From Akkermansiaceae bacterium UBA2367 (GTDB lineage: Bacteria > Verrucomicrobiota > Verrucomicrobiia > Verrucomicrobiales > DEV007), in the NCBI GenBank assembly GCA_002344525.1, contig DDTJ01000059.1, forward strand, positions 1 through 64,000: a stretch of DNA of 64,000 nt, written 5' to 3'. The notes under the pieces were generated by a model that was given only the letters and a program-made list of their open reading frames with translations, had not been told where the DNA came from and did not search any database. The position numbers were made by a program, and so were the translations under genes. Positions 1 to 9,500 of this stretch are shown here, one piece after another; the stretch's first letter is position 1; each line of letters opens with the position of its first letter.

Positions 1-1009
1 GGCAACCTGGCCCGCCCTCCGCGACTTTTGCTGGAGTAGAGACCGTAGTATCTCACGGTCTGCTGCCCTTTCGGTGGGATGTGCTCGACGGCGGCGGCGA
101 GGAAGTCGGCGGCCTCGAATACTTGGAAGTTGCATTTGGTGTGCCAGCTCCGGTTGGAGCGGTAGACGACCTTGCCGGTCGTCTCGTTCCAGACGATCTT
201 TTCGAGGGAGAAGGGCGCGCGGAGGAGATACTCGGCCAGACGCCGCCGCCCCTCGGCATCGTGCGGGGCGACGGGCTTCTCCCCGGCGTCGAGGCTGAAG
301 CCGCTGTGGGTCCAGGCGAGGAGCTGGCGGAGCTTTCTTTCGCCGATGAGCCTCTCTGCCGGAGCATGGCGAGGAAGCGGTGGCGGAACAGTTCGGAGAG
401 CGGCTCCAGACTCTCGACAGGAAGGACATGGAAGCGCCCCTCGCAGTCCACCAGCCCCGAGGCGGCGAGGACGTGGAGGTGGGGGTGAAAGTTGAGGTAG
501 TCGCCGAAGGTCTGCACGGCGGCGATGGCGGCGATCTGCCCGTCGGGCAGATCGAGGCGCTCTCGCATCCAGTCGCGGAGGCTGTCGGTGGCGGCGTGGA
601 AGAGATGGTCGAGGAGCTTGCGGCGCTTGCGGAAGATGCCTCGCAGGGGCTTGGGCATGGTGAAGACGAACTGTCGGTGGGGCACGTCGAAGCAGAGGAC
701 GCGGGCGATCCAGTCGGCGGTCTGGCGGATTTTGCGCTGGTGGCAGCTCGGGCAGAAGTGCCGGGTCTTGCAAGTGAAGGCGAGTAGCCGCTCGTGGCCG
801 CAGTCGGGGCATTGGAGGCGGGTGAACCCGGCGGCGAGGTCGCCGCAGCGGTGGAACTGGCGGACGACGGCGACGGCGTCAAAGCGGAGGGGACCGTGGA
901 TAGAGCGGTGGCGGCTTTCGTAGCCCGCGACGAAGTCGCTCCAGCAGCGGTGGACGATCTGCCAGAGGGGCGAGGCGCGCGGACGGCGGGGGCGGTAGAT
1001 GGATGGCAC
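1..1009 (-). pseudogene. IS91-family transposase, frameshifted and cut by the window edge
   Basis: This is a rolling-circle (HUH/Y2-type) transposase. An N-terminal zinc-binding region carries cysteine pairs (CPDCGHE, CPSCHQRK at about residues 75-95). A central catalytic region carries the HUH motif in HPHLHVL at about residue 175. Near 350-365 the frame breaks: upstream it reads FRHRFLAML, and the family-like continuation (ERLIGERKLRQLL, then AWTHSGFSLD) lies in the neighbouring frame and stays open to position 1. The unshifted frame gives a low-complexity Ser/Pro/Arg tail. One missing base in the ATGCTCCGGCAGAG area would explain it. The GTG at 1009 is the first usable start and lies inside the end palindrome. 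The copy is probably inactive unless the shift is a sequencing error. Confidence 0.8.
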
Positions 1010-1040
1010 GTTAACCGTTCTAAAGAACAGTTAACGTGCC
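1005..1040. repeat. 36-bp palindrome at the IS91-like element end
   Basis: The arms GGCACGTTAAC (1005-1015) and GTTAACGTGCC (1030-1040) are exact inverted complements. Inner arms GTTC and GAAC flank a TAAA loop. Only the bases just outside these inner arms fail to pair. The structure overlaps the transposase start. It could be the terminus hairpin of the element, or an operator or attenuator for the transposase. Confidence 0.75.
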
Positions 1041-1101
1041 CACAAGATTTTTTCTGCCGATGCTTGGATAGCGTCAATCCACACTGCCGCCTGCCATCCC
1101 C

Positions 1102-2595
1102 TCACGGCAACCCCGTCACGCCCATCAGGAACCGGTCGCACTCCCTCGCCGCCCCACGTCCCTCGTTGATCGCCCAGACGACGAGGGACTGGCCTCGGCG
1201 CATGTCGCCGGCGGCGAAGACGCCGGGGAGGTTGGTGGTGAACTTGCCGTGCTCGGCCTTGACGTTGGAGCGGGCGTCGGTCTCGAGGGCGAACTGCTCG
1301 ACGATCTCCTGCTCGGGGCCGAGGAAGCCCATCGCCAGCAGGACGAGCTGGGCGGGGATGATTCGGGCGCTGCCTTCGATCTCCTTGGGGGAGAAGCGGC
1401 CACCTTCGTTGACCCATTCGATGTTGCAGATTTCGAGGCCGGTGAGGTTGCCGGCCTCGTCCTTGAGGAAGCGCTTGGTGTTGACGAGATACTGGCGGGG
1501 GTCATCGCCTTGGACGGCGGCGGCTTCCTCCTGCCCGTAGTCCATCTTGTAGACTTTGGGCCATTCGGGCCAAGGGTTGTTGGCGGCGCGCTCCAGCGGG
1601 GGCTTGGGCATGATCTCGAGCTGGATCACGCTCTTGCAGCCGTGGCGGAGGCTGGTGCCGACGCAGTCGGTGCCGGTGTCGCCGCCGCCGATGACGACGA
1701 CGTCCTTGCCGGTGGCGTTGAGGGACGGGTTGCTGCCGTCGAACTGGTGGTCGAGCTGGTGGCTGGTGTTCGCGGTGAGGAACTCCATCGCGAGGTGGAT
1801 GCCCTTGGCGTCGCGGCCTTCGGCGGGCAGGTCGCGGCCGAGGGTGGCTCCGCAGCAGAGGACGATGGCGTCGAAGTCCTTGCGGAGCTTCTCGGCGGTC
1901 CATTCGGGGTCCTTGCCGATGTGGACGCCGGTCTTGAAGACGACGCCTTCGGCGGCCATGAGATCGACGCGGCGCTGCACGACTTCCTCCTTGTCGAGCT
2001 TCATGTTGGGGATGCCGTACATGAGGAGCCCGCCGATGCGGTCGGCTCGCTCGAAGACGGTCACTTCGTGCCCGGCTTGGTTGAGCTGGTCGGCGCAGGC
2101 GAGGCCGGCGGGGCCGGAGCCGACGACGGCGACTTTCTTGCCGGTGCGCGTCTCGGGCTGGCGCGGGGTCATCCAGCCTTCCTCCCAGCCTTTGTCGATG
2201 ATGGCGCACTCGTTGTTCTTGATGGTCACGGGGGGCTCGATGACGCCGAGGACGCAGGAGCCTTCGCAGGGCGCGGGGCAGACGCGGCCGGTGAACTCGG
2301 GGAAGTTGTTGGTCTTGAGGAGGCGTTCGAGGGCCTCGCGCCAGCGTCCGCGGTAGATGAGGTCGTTCCACTCGGGGATGAGGTTGTTGATGGGGCAGCC
2401 GCTGGCCATGCCGGAGACGATGTGCCCGGTGTGGCAGAAGGGCGTGCCGCAGTCCATGCAGCGTGCTCCTTGGGAACGGCGCACGCTGTCCTCGCCGTGG
2501 ATCTTGAATTCCTTCCAATTCTTGAGGCGCTCAAGGGGATCGAGTTCGGAGTCGGTCTGGCGGTCGATCTCGAGGAATCCGGTGGGTTTGCCCAT
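1102..2595 (-). CDS. gltD: Glutamate synthase (NADPH) small subunit
   Basis: This is the beta subunit of NADPH-dependent glutamate synthase. It passes electrons from NADPH through FAD and Fe-S clusters to the large subunit for glutamine plus 2-oxoglutarate to two glutamate. The 497 residues match the family length. The N-terminal Fe-S region shows CMDCGTPFC (about 47-55), a nearby GCPINN and CPAPCEGSC (about 106-114). The FAD fold starts at VAVVGSGPAG (about 155) and the NADPH fold at VVVIGGGDTG (about 300). It lies 55 bp downstream of gltB on the same strand and is most likely co-transcribed with it. The start ATG at 2595 gives the expected MGKPTGFLE N-terminus. Confidence 0.95.
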   Translation of the reverse strand: MGKPTGFLEIDRQTDSELDPLERLKNWKEFKIHGEDSVRRSQGARCMDCGTPFCHTGHIVSGMASGCPINNLIPEWNDLIYRGRWREALERLLKTNNFPEFTGRVCPAPCEGSCVLGVIEPPVTIKNNECAIIDKGWEEGWMTPRQPETRTGKKVAVVGSGPAGLACADQLNQAGHEVTVFERADRIGGLLMYGIPNMKLDKEEVVQRRVDLMAAEGVVFKTGVHIGKDPEWTAEKLRKDFDAIVLCCGATLGRDLPAEGRDAKGIHLAMEFLTANTSHQLDHQFDGSNPSLNATGKDVVVIGGGDTGTDCVGTSLRHGCKSVIQLEIMPKPPLERAANNPWPEWPKVYKMDYGQEEAAAVQGDDPRQYLVNTKRFLKDEAGNLTGLEICNIEWVNEGGRFSPKEIEGSARIIPAQLVLLAMGFLGPEQEIVEQFALETDARSNVKAEHGKFTTNLPGVFAAGDMRRGQSLVVWAINEGRGAARECDRFLMGVTGLP

Positions 2596-2650
2596 GATGA
2601 ATCAGCGAAGAGGGTGGTACGATAGGGTTGGGTGGTCGGTTGAAGAGGGT

Positions 2651-5600
2651 TCAGTTCCCTCCGACGCGGGAGAGGTCCTTCATGTTCTCCTCGAAGGCGG
2701 CCATGGCGGCTTCGTCGCCGGAGAGGCCCTGCTCCTCGACTTTGCGGAAGCATTCGAGCATACGCTCGTAGTCGCGGGGGAAGACCTTGTAGAACTTGGG
2801 CAGTTCGGCGTCCCAGTGGTCGAGGAGGAACTGGCCGCGGGCGGAGCCGGTGTATTCGACGTGCTTCCCGATCTCGGCCTTGAGGTTGGCGATGTCGGCG
2901 TCGGTGGTCTCGATGACGTGGTAGAGGTTGACCATCTCGCGGTTGAGGCGCTTCTCGAACTCGCCGTCGATGTCGTAGACGTAGGCGATGCCGCCGGACA
3001 TGCCGGCGGCGAAGTTGCGCCCGGTCTCGCCGAGGACGATGACCTGGCCGCCGGTCATGTATTCGCAGCCGTGGTCGCCGACGCCCTCGACGACGGTCTT
3101 CACGCCGGAGTTGCGCACGCAGAAGCGCTCGCCGGCGATGCCGTTGATGTAGGCGGTCCCGGTGGTGGCGCCGTAGAAGGCGACGTTCCCGGCGATGATC
3201 TGCTCCTCGGCCTTGAACTTCGATCCCTTGGGCGGGTAGATGATGATCTTGCCGCCGGAGAGGCCCTTGCCGACGTAGTCGTTGGCGTCGCCTTCGAGCT
3301 CGAAGGTCATGCCGTTCGGGCAGAAGGCGCCGAGGGACTGGCCCGCGCTGCCCTTGAACTTCAGGTGGATGGTGTCCTCGGGCAGTCCGGCTCCGCCGTG
3401 GTGGCGGGTGACCTCGCTCCCGGTGATGGTGCCGGCGACGCGGTTGATGTTCACGATGGGCAGTTCGAGGCGCACCTTCTCCCCGCGCTTGATGGCGGGT
3501 TCGCAGAGCTTGAGGAGGTGAGTGTTGTCGAGGGACTTGTCGAGGCCGTGGTCCTGCGTCTTCTGGCAGTAGGTGCCGACCTCGTCGCCGACGTCGGGCT
3601 TGTGGAAGACGGTGGTCAGGTCGACGCCCTTGGCCTTCCAGTGGTCGGTGGCCTCGTTGGTGTCGAGGCACTCGACGTGGCCGACCATCTCGTTGAGGGT
3701 GCGGAAGCCGAGCGCGGCCATGTGCTCGCGCAGCTCGGTGGCGATGAAGGTCATGAAGTTGACGACATGCTCGGGCTTTCCGGTGAAGTTCTTGCGCAGG
3801 CGCGGGTCCTGCGTGGCGACGCCGACGGGGCAGGTGTTCTTCTGGCAGACGCGCATCATGAGGCAGCCGACGGACACGAGGGGGGCGGTGGCGAAGCCGT
3901 ATTCCTCCGCGCCGAGAAGGGCGGCGATGGCGACGTCGCGCCCGGTCTTGAGCTGGCCGTCGGTTTCGAGGACGACGCGGCTGCGCAGGTCGTTGAGGAG
4001 AAGGATCTGGTTGGTCTCGGCGAGTCCGAGCTCCCACGGCGCCCCGGCGTTGTAGATGGAGGAGGTCGGGGACGCGCCGGTGCCGCCGTCGTGCCCGGCG
4101 ATGAGGATGACGTCGGCGTGCGCCTTGGCCACGCCGGAGGCGATGGTGCCGACGCCGACTTCGGCGACGAGCTTCACGTTGATGCGGGCGCGCAGGTTGG
4201 CGTTCTTGAGGTCGTGGATGAGCTCGGCGAGGTCCTCGATGGAGTAGATGTCGTGGTGGGGCGGCGGCGAGACGAGGCCGACGCCGGGGGTGGAGTGGCG
4301 CACCTTCGCGACCCAGGGATAGACCTTGGAGCCGGGCAGTTCGCCGCCTTCGCCGGGCTTGGCCCCCTGCGAGATCTTGATCTGGATCTCGTCGGAGTTG
4401 ACGAGGTATTCGCTGGTGACGCCGAAGCGCCCCGAGGCGACCTGCTTGATGGCGGAGCGCTTGCTGTCGCCGTTGGGCAGGGGCTTGAAGCGCTCGGGGT
4501 CCTCGCCGCCCTCGCCGGTGTTCGACTTGCCGCCGATGCGGTTCATGGCGATGGCGAGGGTCTCGTGGGCCTCCTGCGAGATGGAGCCGTAGGACATCGC
4601 GCCAGTCTTGAAGCGCCGCATGATGGCCTCGATCGGCTCGACTTCCTCGATGGGCACGGGCGCGCGGTTGTGGCGGAACTTCATCAGCCCGCGCAGGGTG
4701 GAGAGGTTCTGGCTGCGGTCGTTGACCTTCTCGGCGTATTGCTTGTAGACCTCGTAGTTGCCGGTGCGCACCGCCTTCTGGAGGAGGTGGATGGTCTCGG
4801 GGTTGAAAAGGTGGAACTCGCCGTCGCTGCGCCATTGGTAGACGCCGCCGGAGTCGAGAGCGCGCTCCTCGATCTCGATGTGGCGGTCGGGGAAGGCTTG
4901 GCGGTGGCGGATGAGGGCCTCCTCGGCGATTTGCTCGATGTCGGAGCCCTCGCAGCGGCTGGAGGTGCCGGTGAAGAACTTGTCCACCAGCTCGGTGCCG
5001 AGGCCGATGGTCTCGAAGATCTGGGCGCCGCGGTAGGAGGCGACGGTGGAGATGCCCATCTTCGCCATGGTCTTGACGACGCCCTTGATCGAGCCTTTGA
5101 GGAAGTTGTAGACGGCCTTGTCGAAGTCGAGGTCGAGCATGTCCTCCTCGATCATGCGGTGGATCGACTCGAAGGCCATGTAGGGATTGATGGCGTCGGC
5201 GCCGTAGCCGATGAGGGTGGAGAAGTGGTGGACCTCGCGGGCCTCGCCGGTCTCGAGGATGATGGAGACCTTCGTCCGCGTGCCGGCCTTGACGAGATAG
5301 TGGTGCAGGCCGCCCATCGCGAGCAGGGTGGGGATGGCCGCGTTCCGCGCGTCGATGCCGCGGTCGGAGACGATGAGGAGGTTGCAGCCCTCGGCGATGG
5401 CGGCGTCGGCCTTGGCGCAGAGCGCGTCGAAGGCCTGCTCCAGCCCCTCGCCGCCGTCGTCGGCGGGGAAGAGCGCGTCGAGGGTGGTCGCCTTGAAGCC
5501 GTCGAGGTCGATCTCGCGCAGCTTCGCGAGCTGCTTGTTGTCGAGGAGCGGCTGGTCGAGGCGGATCATGCGGCAGCTCTTCGGCCCGGGCTCGAGGAGG

Positions 5601-7321
5601 TTGCCCTCGGACCCGAGGAAGGTCTCGGTCGCGGTGACGAGCTCCTCGCGGATGCAGTCCAGCGCCGGGTTCGTGACTTGGGCGAAGATCTGCTTGAAGT
5701 ATTGATAGAGGTGCTTCGGCTTGTCCGAGAGCACGGCGAGGGGCGTGTCGTTGCCCATCGAGCCGATCGGCTGCACGCCGCTGGTCGCGGTGGGGCCGAG
5801 GAGCATGCGCAGGTCCTCGTAGGTGTAGCCGAAGGCGAGCTGGCGCTCGAGGATGCGGTCGGGCTCGACCGTCTTCGGGGCCTTCGCCTCGGGCAGGTCC
5901 TTGAGGAAGACGCGGTTCCCGTCGAGCCACTGCTTGTAGGGCTTCGCCGAATAGACGCGCTTCTTCACCTCGTCGTCGGGCACGATGCGGCCTTCCTTCA
6001 TGTCCACGAGGAACATGCGGCCGGGGCGGAGGCGGCCTTTCTCCACGACGGTGAGCGGGTCGATGTCGGGCACGACGCCCACCTCAGAGGCCATGATGAC
6101 GAGGTCGTCCTCGGTCACGTAGTAGCGGCTGGGGCGCAGGCCATTGCGGTCGAGGACCGCGCCGATCATCTGGCCGTCGGAGAAGGTGATCGAGGCCGGG
6201 CCGTCCCAGGGCTCCATCATGCAGGCGTGGAACTCGTAGAAGGCCTTCTTGTCCTCGTCCATGAAGGTGTGGCGCTCCCACGGCTCGGGGATCATCATCA
6301 TGACCGCGTGGACGAGGTCGTAGCCGCCGAAGTGCATGAACTCCAGCGCGTTGTCGAAGCGGGCGGAGTCCGATCCGTCCTCGTTGATGACGGGGAAGAC
6401 GCGCGAGATGTCCTCGCCGAACTTGTCGCTCTGGCAGAGGGCTTGGCGGGCCTTCATGAAGTTCGCGTTGCCCATCACCGTGTTGATCTCGCCGTTGTGG
6501 GCGATGAAGCGGTTGGGGTGCGCGCGCGACCAGCTCGGGAAGGTGTTCGTCGAGAAGCGCGTGTGCATCAGCGCCAGCGCCGACTCGAAGTCCGGGTCGT
6601 GGAAGTCGGGGAAATACTCCGCGAGCTGGCAGGGCGTCAGCATGCCCTTGTAGACCATCGTGCGCGACGAGAGGTTGGGCATGTAGAAATAGGCGGCGCC
6701 GGGGAAGGAGCTGGACTTGTTCCCGTGGACGTCGGTGTAGCCGTTCGGCAGCTCGTTGTTGCGGATCGCGAGGGCGGCGCGGCGGCGGATGATGTAGAGC
6801 TTGCGCTCGAACTCCGTCGCATCGGTGATCGAGGGATCCTTGCCGACGAAGATCTGGAAGATGGCCGGCTCGTAGCGGCCCGAGGTCTTGCCGAGGATCT
6901 CGCTTTTCACGGGAACCTGTCGCCAGCCGATGAACTCCTGATCCTCCTCGTGGATGATGTGCTCGAAGACCCGCTTCGCCGCGTCACGCTCGCTCGGCTC
7001 AGGGGAGAGGAAGACGAGGCCTGCGCCGTATTCGCCTTCGGGCGGCAGCGTGATGCCCTTCTTCGCCATCTCCTTGCGGAGGAATTTGTCGGGGATCTGC
7101 ACCAGCATGCCCGCGCCGTCGCCTGTCGCCGGATCGGACCCGCTCGCTCCGCGGTGGTCCATGTTCTCGTTCATCGTCAGGGTCTTCAGGACGATGTCGT
7201 GCGACCGTTTTCCCTTCAGGTGTGCGATGAACCCGACGCCGCAGGCGTCTTTTTCACGGGAAGGATCCCAGAGTCCCTGGGGTTGAGGCCAGCCAAGCGG
7301 GGAGGTCTTCGAGACGGACAT
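2651..7321 (-). CDS. gltB: Glutamate synthase large subunit
   Basis: The alpha subunit hydrolyses glutamine in an N-terminal Ntn-amidotransferase domain and channels ammonia to an FMN site. With the ATG at 7321 the protein has 1556 residues. The catalytic cysteine that is exposed by propeptide cleavage is Cys27 (DACGVGF). The 3Fe-4S motif CLMMRVCQKNTC followed by PVGVATQ sits near residue 1155, and the GxGxG-rich beta helix forms the C-terminus. The frame stays open upstream to a TTG at 7441, but that would give a 66-residue propeptide and run through a repeated regulatory-looking segment, so I prefer 7321. It is first in a gltB-gltD operon for ammonia assimilation. Confidence 0.95.
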   Translation of the reverse strand: MSVSKTSPLGWPQPQGLWDPSREKDACGVGFIAHLKGKRSHDIVLKTLTMNENMDHRGASGSDPATGDGAGMLVQIPDKFLRKEMAKKGITLPPEGEYGAGLVFLSPEPSERDAAKRVFEHIIHEEDQEFIGWRQVPVKSEILGKTSGRYEPAIFQIFVGKDPSITDATEFERKLYIIRRRAALAIRNNELPNGYTDVHGNKSSSFPGAAYFYMPNLSSRTMVYKGMLTPCQLAEYFPDFHDPDFESALALMHTRFSTNTFPSWSRAHPNRFIAHNGEINTVMGNANFMKARQALCQSDKFGEDISRVFPVINEDGSDSARFDNALEFMHFGGYDLVHAVMMMIPEPWERHTFMDEDKKAFYEFHACMMEPWDGPASITFSDGQMIGAVLDRNGLRPSRYYVTEDDLVIMASEVGVVPDIDPLTVVEKGRLRPGRMFLVDMKEGRIVPDDEVKKRVYSAKPYKQWLDGNRVFLKDLPEAKAPKTVEPDRILERQLAFGYTYEDLRMLLGPTATSGVQPIGSMGNDTPLAVLSDKPKHLYQYFKQIFAQVTNPALDCIREELVTATETFLGSEGNLLEPGPKSCRMIRLDQPLLDNKQLAKLREIDLDGFKATTLDALFPADDGGEGLEQAFDALCAKADAAIAEGCNLLIVSDRGIDARNAAIPTLLAMGGLHHYLVKAGTRTKVSIILETGEAREVHHFSTLIGYGADAINPYMAFESIHRMIEEDMLDLDFDKAVYNFLKGSIKGVVKTMAKMGISTVASYRGAQIFETIGLGTELVDKFFTGTSSRCEGSDIEQIAEEALIRHRQAFPDRHIEIEERALDSGGVYQWRSDGEFHLFNPETIHLLQKAVRTGNYEVYKQYAEKVNDRSQNLSTLRGLMKFRHNRAPVPIEEVEPIEAIMRRFKTGAMSYGSISQEAHETLAIAMNRIGGKSNTGEGGEDPERFKPLPNGDSKRSAIKQVASGRFGVTSEYLVNSDEIQIKISQGAKPGEGGELPGSKVYPWVAKVRHSTPGVGLVSPPPHHDIYSIEDLAELIHDLKNANLRARINVKLVAEVGVGTIASGVAKAHADVILIAGHDGGTGASPTSSIYNAGAPWELGLAETNQILLLNDLRSRVVLETDGQLKTGRDVAIAALLGAEEYGFATAPLVSVGCLMMRVCQKNTCPVGVATQDPRLRKNFTGKPEHVVNFMTFIATELREHMAALGFRTLNEMVGHVECLDTNEATDHWKAKGVDLTTVFHKPDVGDEVGTYCQKTQDHGLDKSLDNTHLLKLCEPAIKRGEKVRLELPIVNINRVAGTITGSEVTRHHGGAGLPEDTIHLKFKGSAGQSLGAFCPNGMTFELEGDANDYVGKGLSGGKIIIYPPKGSKFKAEEQIIAGNVAFYGATTGTAYINGIAGERFCVRNSGVKTVVEGVGDHGCEYMTGGQVIVLGETGRNFAAGMSGGIAYVYDIDGEFEKRLNREMVNLYHVIETTDADIANLKAEIGKHVEYTGSARGQFLLDHWDAELPKFYKVFPRDYERMLECFRKVEEQGLSGDEAAMAAFEENMKDLSRVGGN

Positions 7322-7402
7322 GGAATTCGGATGGATGGGTGTGGGAGACCCGGCCCTCCGGGGACCGGGGGGGGGAACATTGACGAGAATTTGGGAAAAT
7401 CC

Positions 7403-7440
7403 AACAACTTCGATGCCACAAGCAAACAACTTCGATGCCA
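7403..7440 (-). promoter_or_regulatory. Two tandem sigma-54-like promoter elements upstream of gltB
   Basis: The 16-mer TGGCATCGAAGTTGTT occurs twice on the minus strand (7425-7440 and 7403-7418) at a 22-bp period, 82-119 bp upstream of the gltB start. Each copy resembles the -24/-12 consensus TGGCAC-N5-TTGC in spacing and in TGGCA and TTG. It lacks the final C of the -12 GC. Sigma-54 control would suit a nitrogen-assimilation operon. The repeat could instead be a tandem activator site. Confidence 0.35.
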
Positions 7441-7562
7441 AGCAAATCCGTTAAATTTGAAAAAGTTCCGCCGGAAACGAGGCACAGGAGGGCGGCGCAG
7501 GGCGGAAACCGCGCCCCGACCCTCATCGCCGCGGGACGAGACCCTCTTGCCCGAGGCGGTTT

Positions 7563-9404
7563 TCAGCCCTGCCACGCCCGGATTCCGGTGATGCGGTAGC
7601 GCTCCGTGCCGCCATTGCCGAGGGGGAACTCGACTTCGTCGCCGATCTTCTTGTCGAGGATGGCGTTTCCGCGCTCGGAAAGGTAGGCGAGGATGCCCTT
7701 GTCGGGATCGGAATCCCACGCACCGAGGACGGTGTAGGTCAGCGGGGCGCCCGGTCCGACCGGATCGAGGGAGACGACGGTGCCGATGGAGACCTTGGAG
7801 GTGTCGGGATTGGAGAAATCGGTGGGCTGGGCCAGCTTCAGGTCGCGCTCCCAGTCGCCCTGACGCTTCATGAGGACGCGCTGATACTCCTTGGCCGACT
7901 TGTATTCGAAGTTCTCGCGAAGGTCGCCGTAGGAACGGGCGATCTTGATGTCCTCGCGGTTCTGCGGGATCTCCTCCTTGATGAGGCGGTCGTAGGCGGC
8001 CTTCTTCTCGACGAGGCTGGATTCGGAGACGATGAGGGTCTCCTCCTGCTCCTTCTCGGGGCCGCTCAGGAGATCCTGGATCTCGGGATGCAGCTTGACG
8101 ATGCGGGCCATGAGCGATTTGCGCGTCAGCTCGTCGAAGGAGGCGGAGCCGACGAGGCGGCCCGCGAAATTGCGGATGGTGTTGATGTTGGCCCCGTCGA
8201 TGAGGTCGGGGATGAGGCCGCCGTCGTCGGCGACGAGGTCGCGGAGGCGGTTCGCGGAGCGGACGGAGCCCTCCTCGTTGAGCTGGTCGGCCTCCAGCGA
8301 GCTCATCACCGAGAGGCAGAGCGTCGGGGTGAAGACCGAGGCGGCGAGGCCCTTCCGCTCCCGGCAGATCCAAGCGAGGGCGTCGGAGGTGAGGCTTCGC
8401 TGCTGCAGGCCGTTCTCCATGTAGGAGAGGAGGCCGGGCTGGTGGCCCGCCGCCTCCAGGCAGTTCGCGATCTCCCCGATGGAGCGGAGGTTGCAGGAGG
8501 GGACGAGGCCGAGCATTTTCGCGACCCATTCCTCGCCGAAAGCGTCAGGGAAGCTCTTGAGGACCTGGCGGAGGCGGGTGAGGGAGAGATCCTCGAAGAG
8601 GCCGGGGATGGCGCTCTCGCCGACGGCGAGGATGTCGACGGTGGAAATCTGGCCGGGAGCGGGTTCGTATCCCTTGATCCGGCTTTGCAGCTCCTCGCAG
8701 ATGAGGACGAGCTCGGCGGCGGGGACGTATTGCAGCTTCACGCCTTTCCGGGCGATCTCGCTGATCTCGCCGACGAGTTCGACGAGCGTGTCCTGCTGGT
8801 CCTTGAAGACGTGGATCTCCTTGATGATCGCCTCGACCGCCTTCACCTTGGCGCGCAAGTCGCGGGCGGCGCGGAATTGTTCGATGAGGCCCTGCGAGGG
8901 GTCGAAATCGTCCTCGCGCAGTTCGAGGGGGTCGGTGCGCTTCGCTGGCACGATGAATTGCATGTCTTCGCGCAGCTTCCTTTTGGTCGCTTCCCACCAG
9001 CCCTTGTATTTGCCTTCGGGGATGACGTGGCCTTTCAGCAGTTCTTCGAGCTGGTCGAGGGAGAGGCGCCCGCCGCTGCCGCGCAGGGCGAGCTTGACGA
9101 GGGCGGAGGGATCGGCGGCGGCGAGGGCTTTCAATTCGTCGGCGGAGGTGAGCCGCTTCGCGAGGAAGGAGTCCTCGGCGAGGGGGGCCAAGGACAGCGC
9201 GGCGAATTTCATCCCCAGCTCGTGTCCCTTCTTCGCCTCGAAATCGACGATCACCTTCACCCCGAGCCGGTCCCAGTCCACCACTTGGCCCGCCCCCCAG
9301 CTTTTGTGATGGCAGAAGGTGCCCGGGGGGAGGAGCTCCAACTGCTGGGCCGTGGCCCGGTCGATTTTGTCACGTTGGACCAGCTTTTCGAGATCAGGAT
9401 GCAT
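7563..9404 (-). CDS. GreA-type transcript cleavage factor with long N-terminal extension
   Basis: The C-terminal part (about residues 460-613) is GreA/GreB-like. It has a coiled-coil with GDLRENFEYKSAKE, whose acidic tip residues stimulate RNA cleavage in backtracked RNA polymerase, followed by the FKBP-like domain (TYTVLGAWDSDPDKG, IGDEVEF). The first 450 residues are helical and unrelated to ordinary GreA, which is about 158 residues. A similar oversized GreA is known in Chlamydiae. I chose the ATG at 9404 (MHPDLEKLV) because AGAGG lies about 6 bases upstream; another ATG five codons earlier is open. It is monocistronic on the minus strand. Function beyond cleavage is unknown. Confidence 0.85.
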   Translation of the reverse strand: MHPDLEKLVQRDKIDRATAQQLELLPPGTFCHHKSWGAGQVVDWDRLGVKVIVDFEAKKGHELGMKFAALSLAPLAEDSFLAKRLTSADELKALAAADPSALVKLALRGSGGRLSLDQLEELLKGHVIPEGKYKGWWEATKRKLREDMQFIVPAKRTDPLELREDDFDPSQGLIEQFRAARDLRAKVKAVEAIIKEIHVFKDQQDTLVELVGEISEIARKGVKLQYVPAAELVLICEELQSRIKGYEPAPGQISTVDILAVGESAIPGLFEDLSLTRLRQVLKSFPDAFGEEWVAKMLGLVPSCNLRSIGEIANCLEAAGHQPGLLSYMENGLQQRSLTSDALAWICRERKGLAASVFTPTLCLSVMSSLEADQLNEEGSVRSANRLRDLVADDGGLIPDLIDGANINTIRNFAGRLVGSASFDELTRKSLMARIVKLHPEIQDLLSGPEKEQEETLIVSESSLVEKKAAYDRLIKEEIPQNREDIKIARSYGDLRENFEYKSAKEYQRVLMKRQGDWERDLKLAQPTDFSNPDTSKVSIGTVVSLDPVGPGAPLTYTVLGAWDSDPDKGILAYLSERGNAILDKKIGDEVEFPLGNGGTERYRITGIRAWQG

Positions 9405-9500
9405 TTGTCCTCTCAACATAGGAAGAAGCGGCCCCGCGCCAAGCGAAAAATTTTTTTGGTTGCCAAAGCGCCGTCATCTGTCTAGTCTTCGGTCCCAGCT

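Larger units (their letters stand above)
1..1040 (-). mobile_element. IS91-like insertion element, terminal part
   Basis: The left edge of the window holds the 5-prime portion of an IS91/IS801-type element: a HUH-type transposase reading frame ending at a 36-bp near-perfect palindrome (1005-1040) about 60 bp from the end of gltD. IS91 elements lack classical terminal inverted repeats and carry palindromes at their ends. I therefore place the boundary at the palindrome, by inference. The other end lies outside the window. The tetranucleotide CAAG follows the palindrome at 1042-1045. Confidence 0.65.

Noticed and set aside
2226..5930. Long minus-strand open frame of over 1200 codons within gltB and gltD
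   Set aside because: It lies in a second frame over gltB/gltD, with Arg/Pro-rich composition and no motif. This is the usual GC-rich shadow; the other frame has all GltB/GltD motifs.
2357..7591. Plus-strand open frame of over 1700 codons opposite gltB
   Set aside because: Composition is extreme (Val/Asp/Gly/Ala/Leu-rich) with no domain. It is the antisense of a GC-rich gene.
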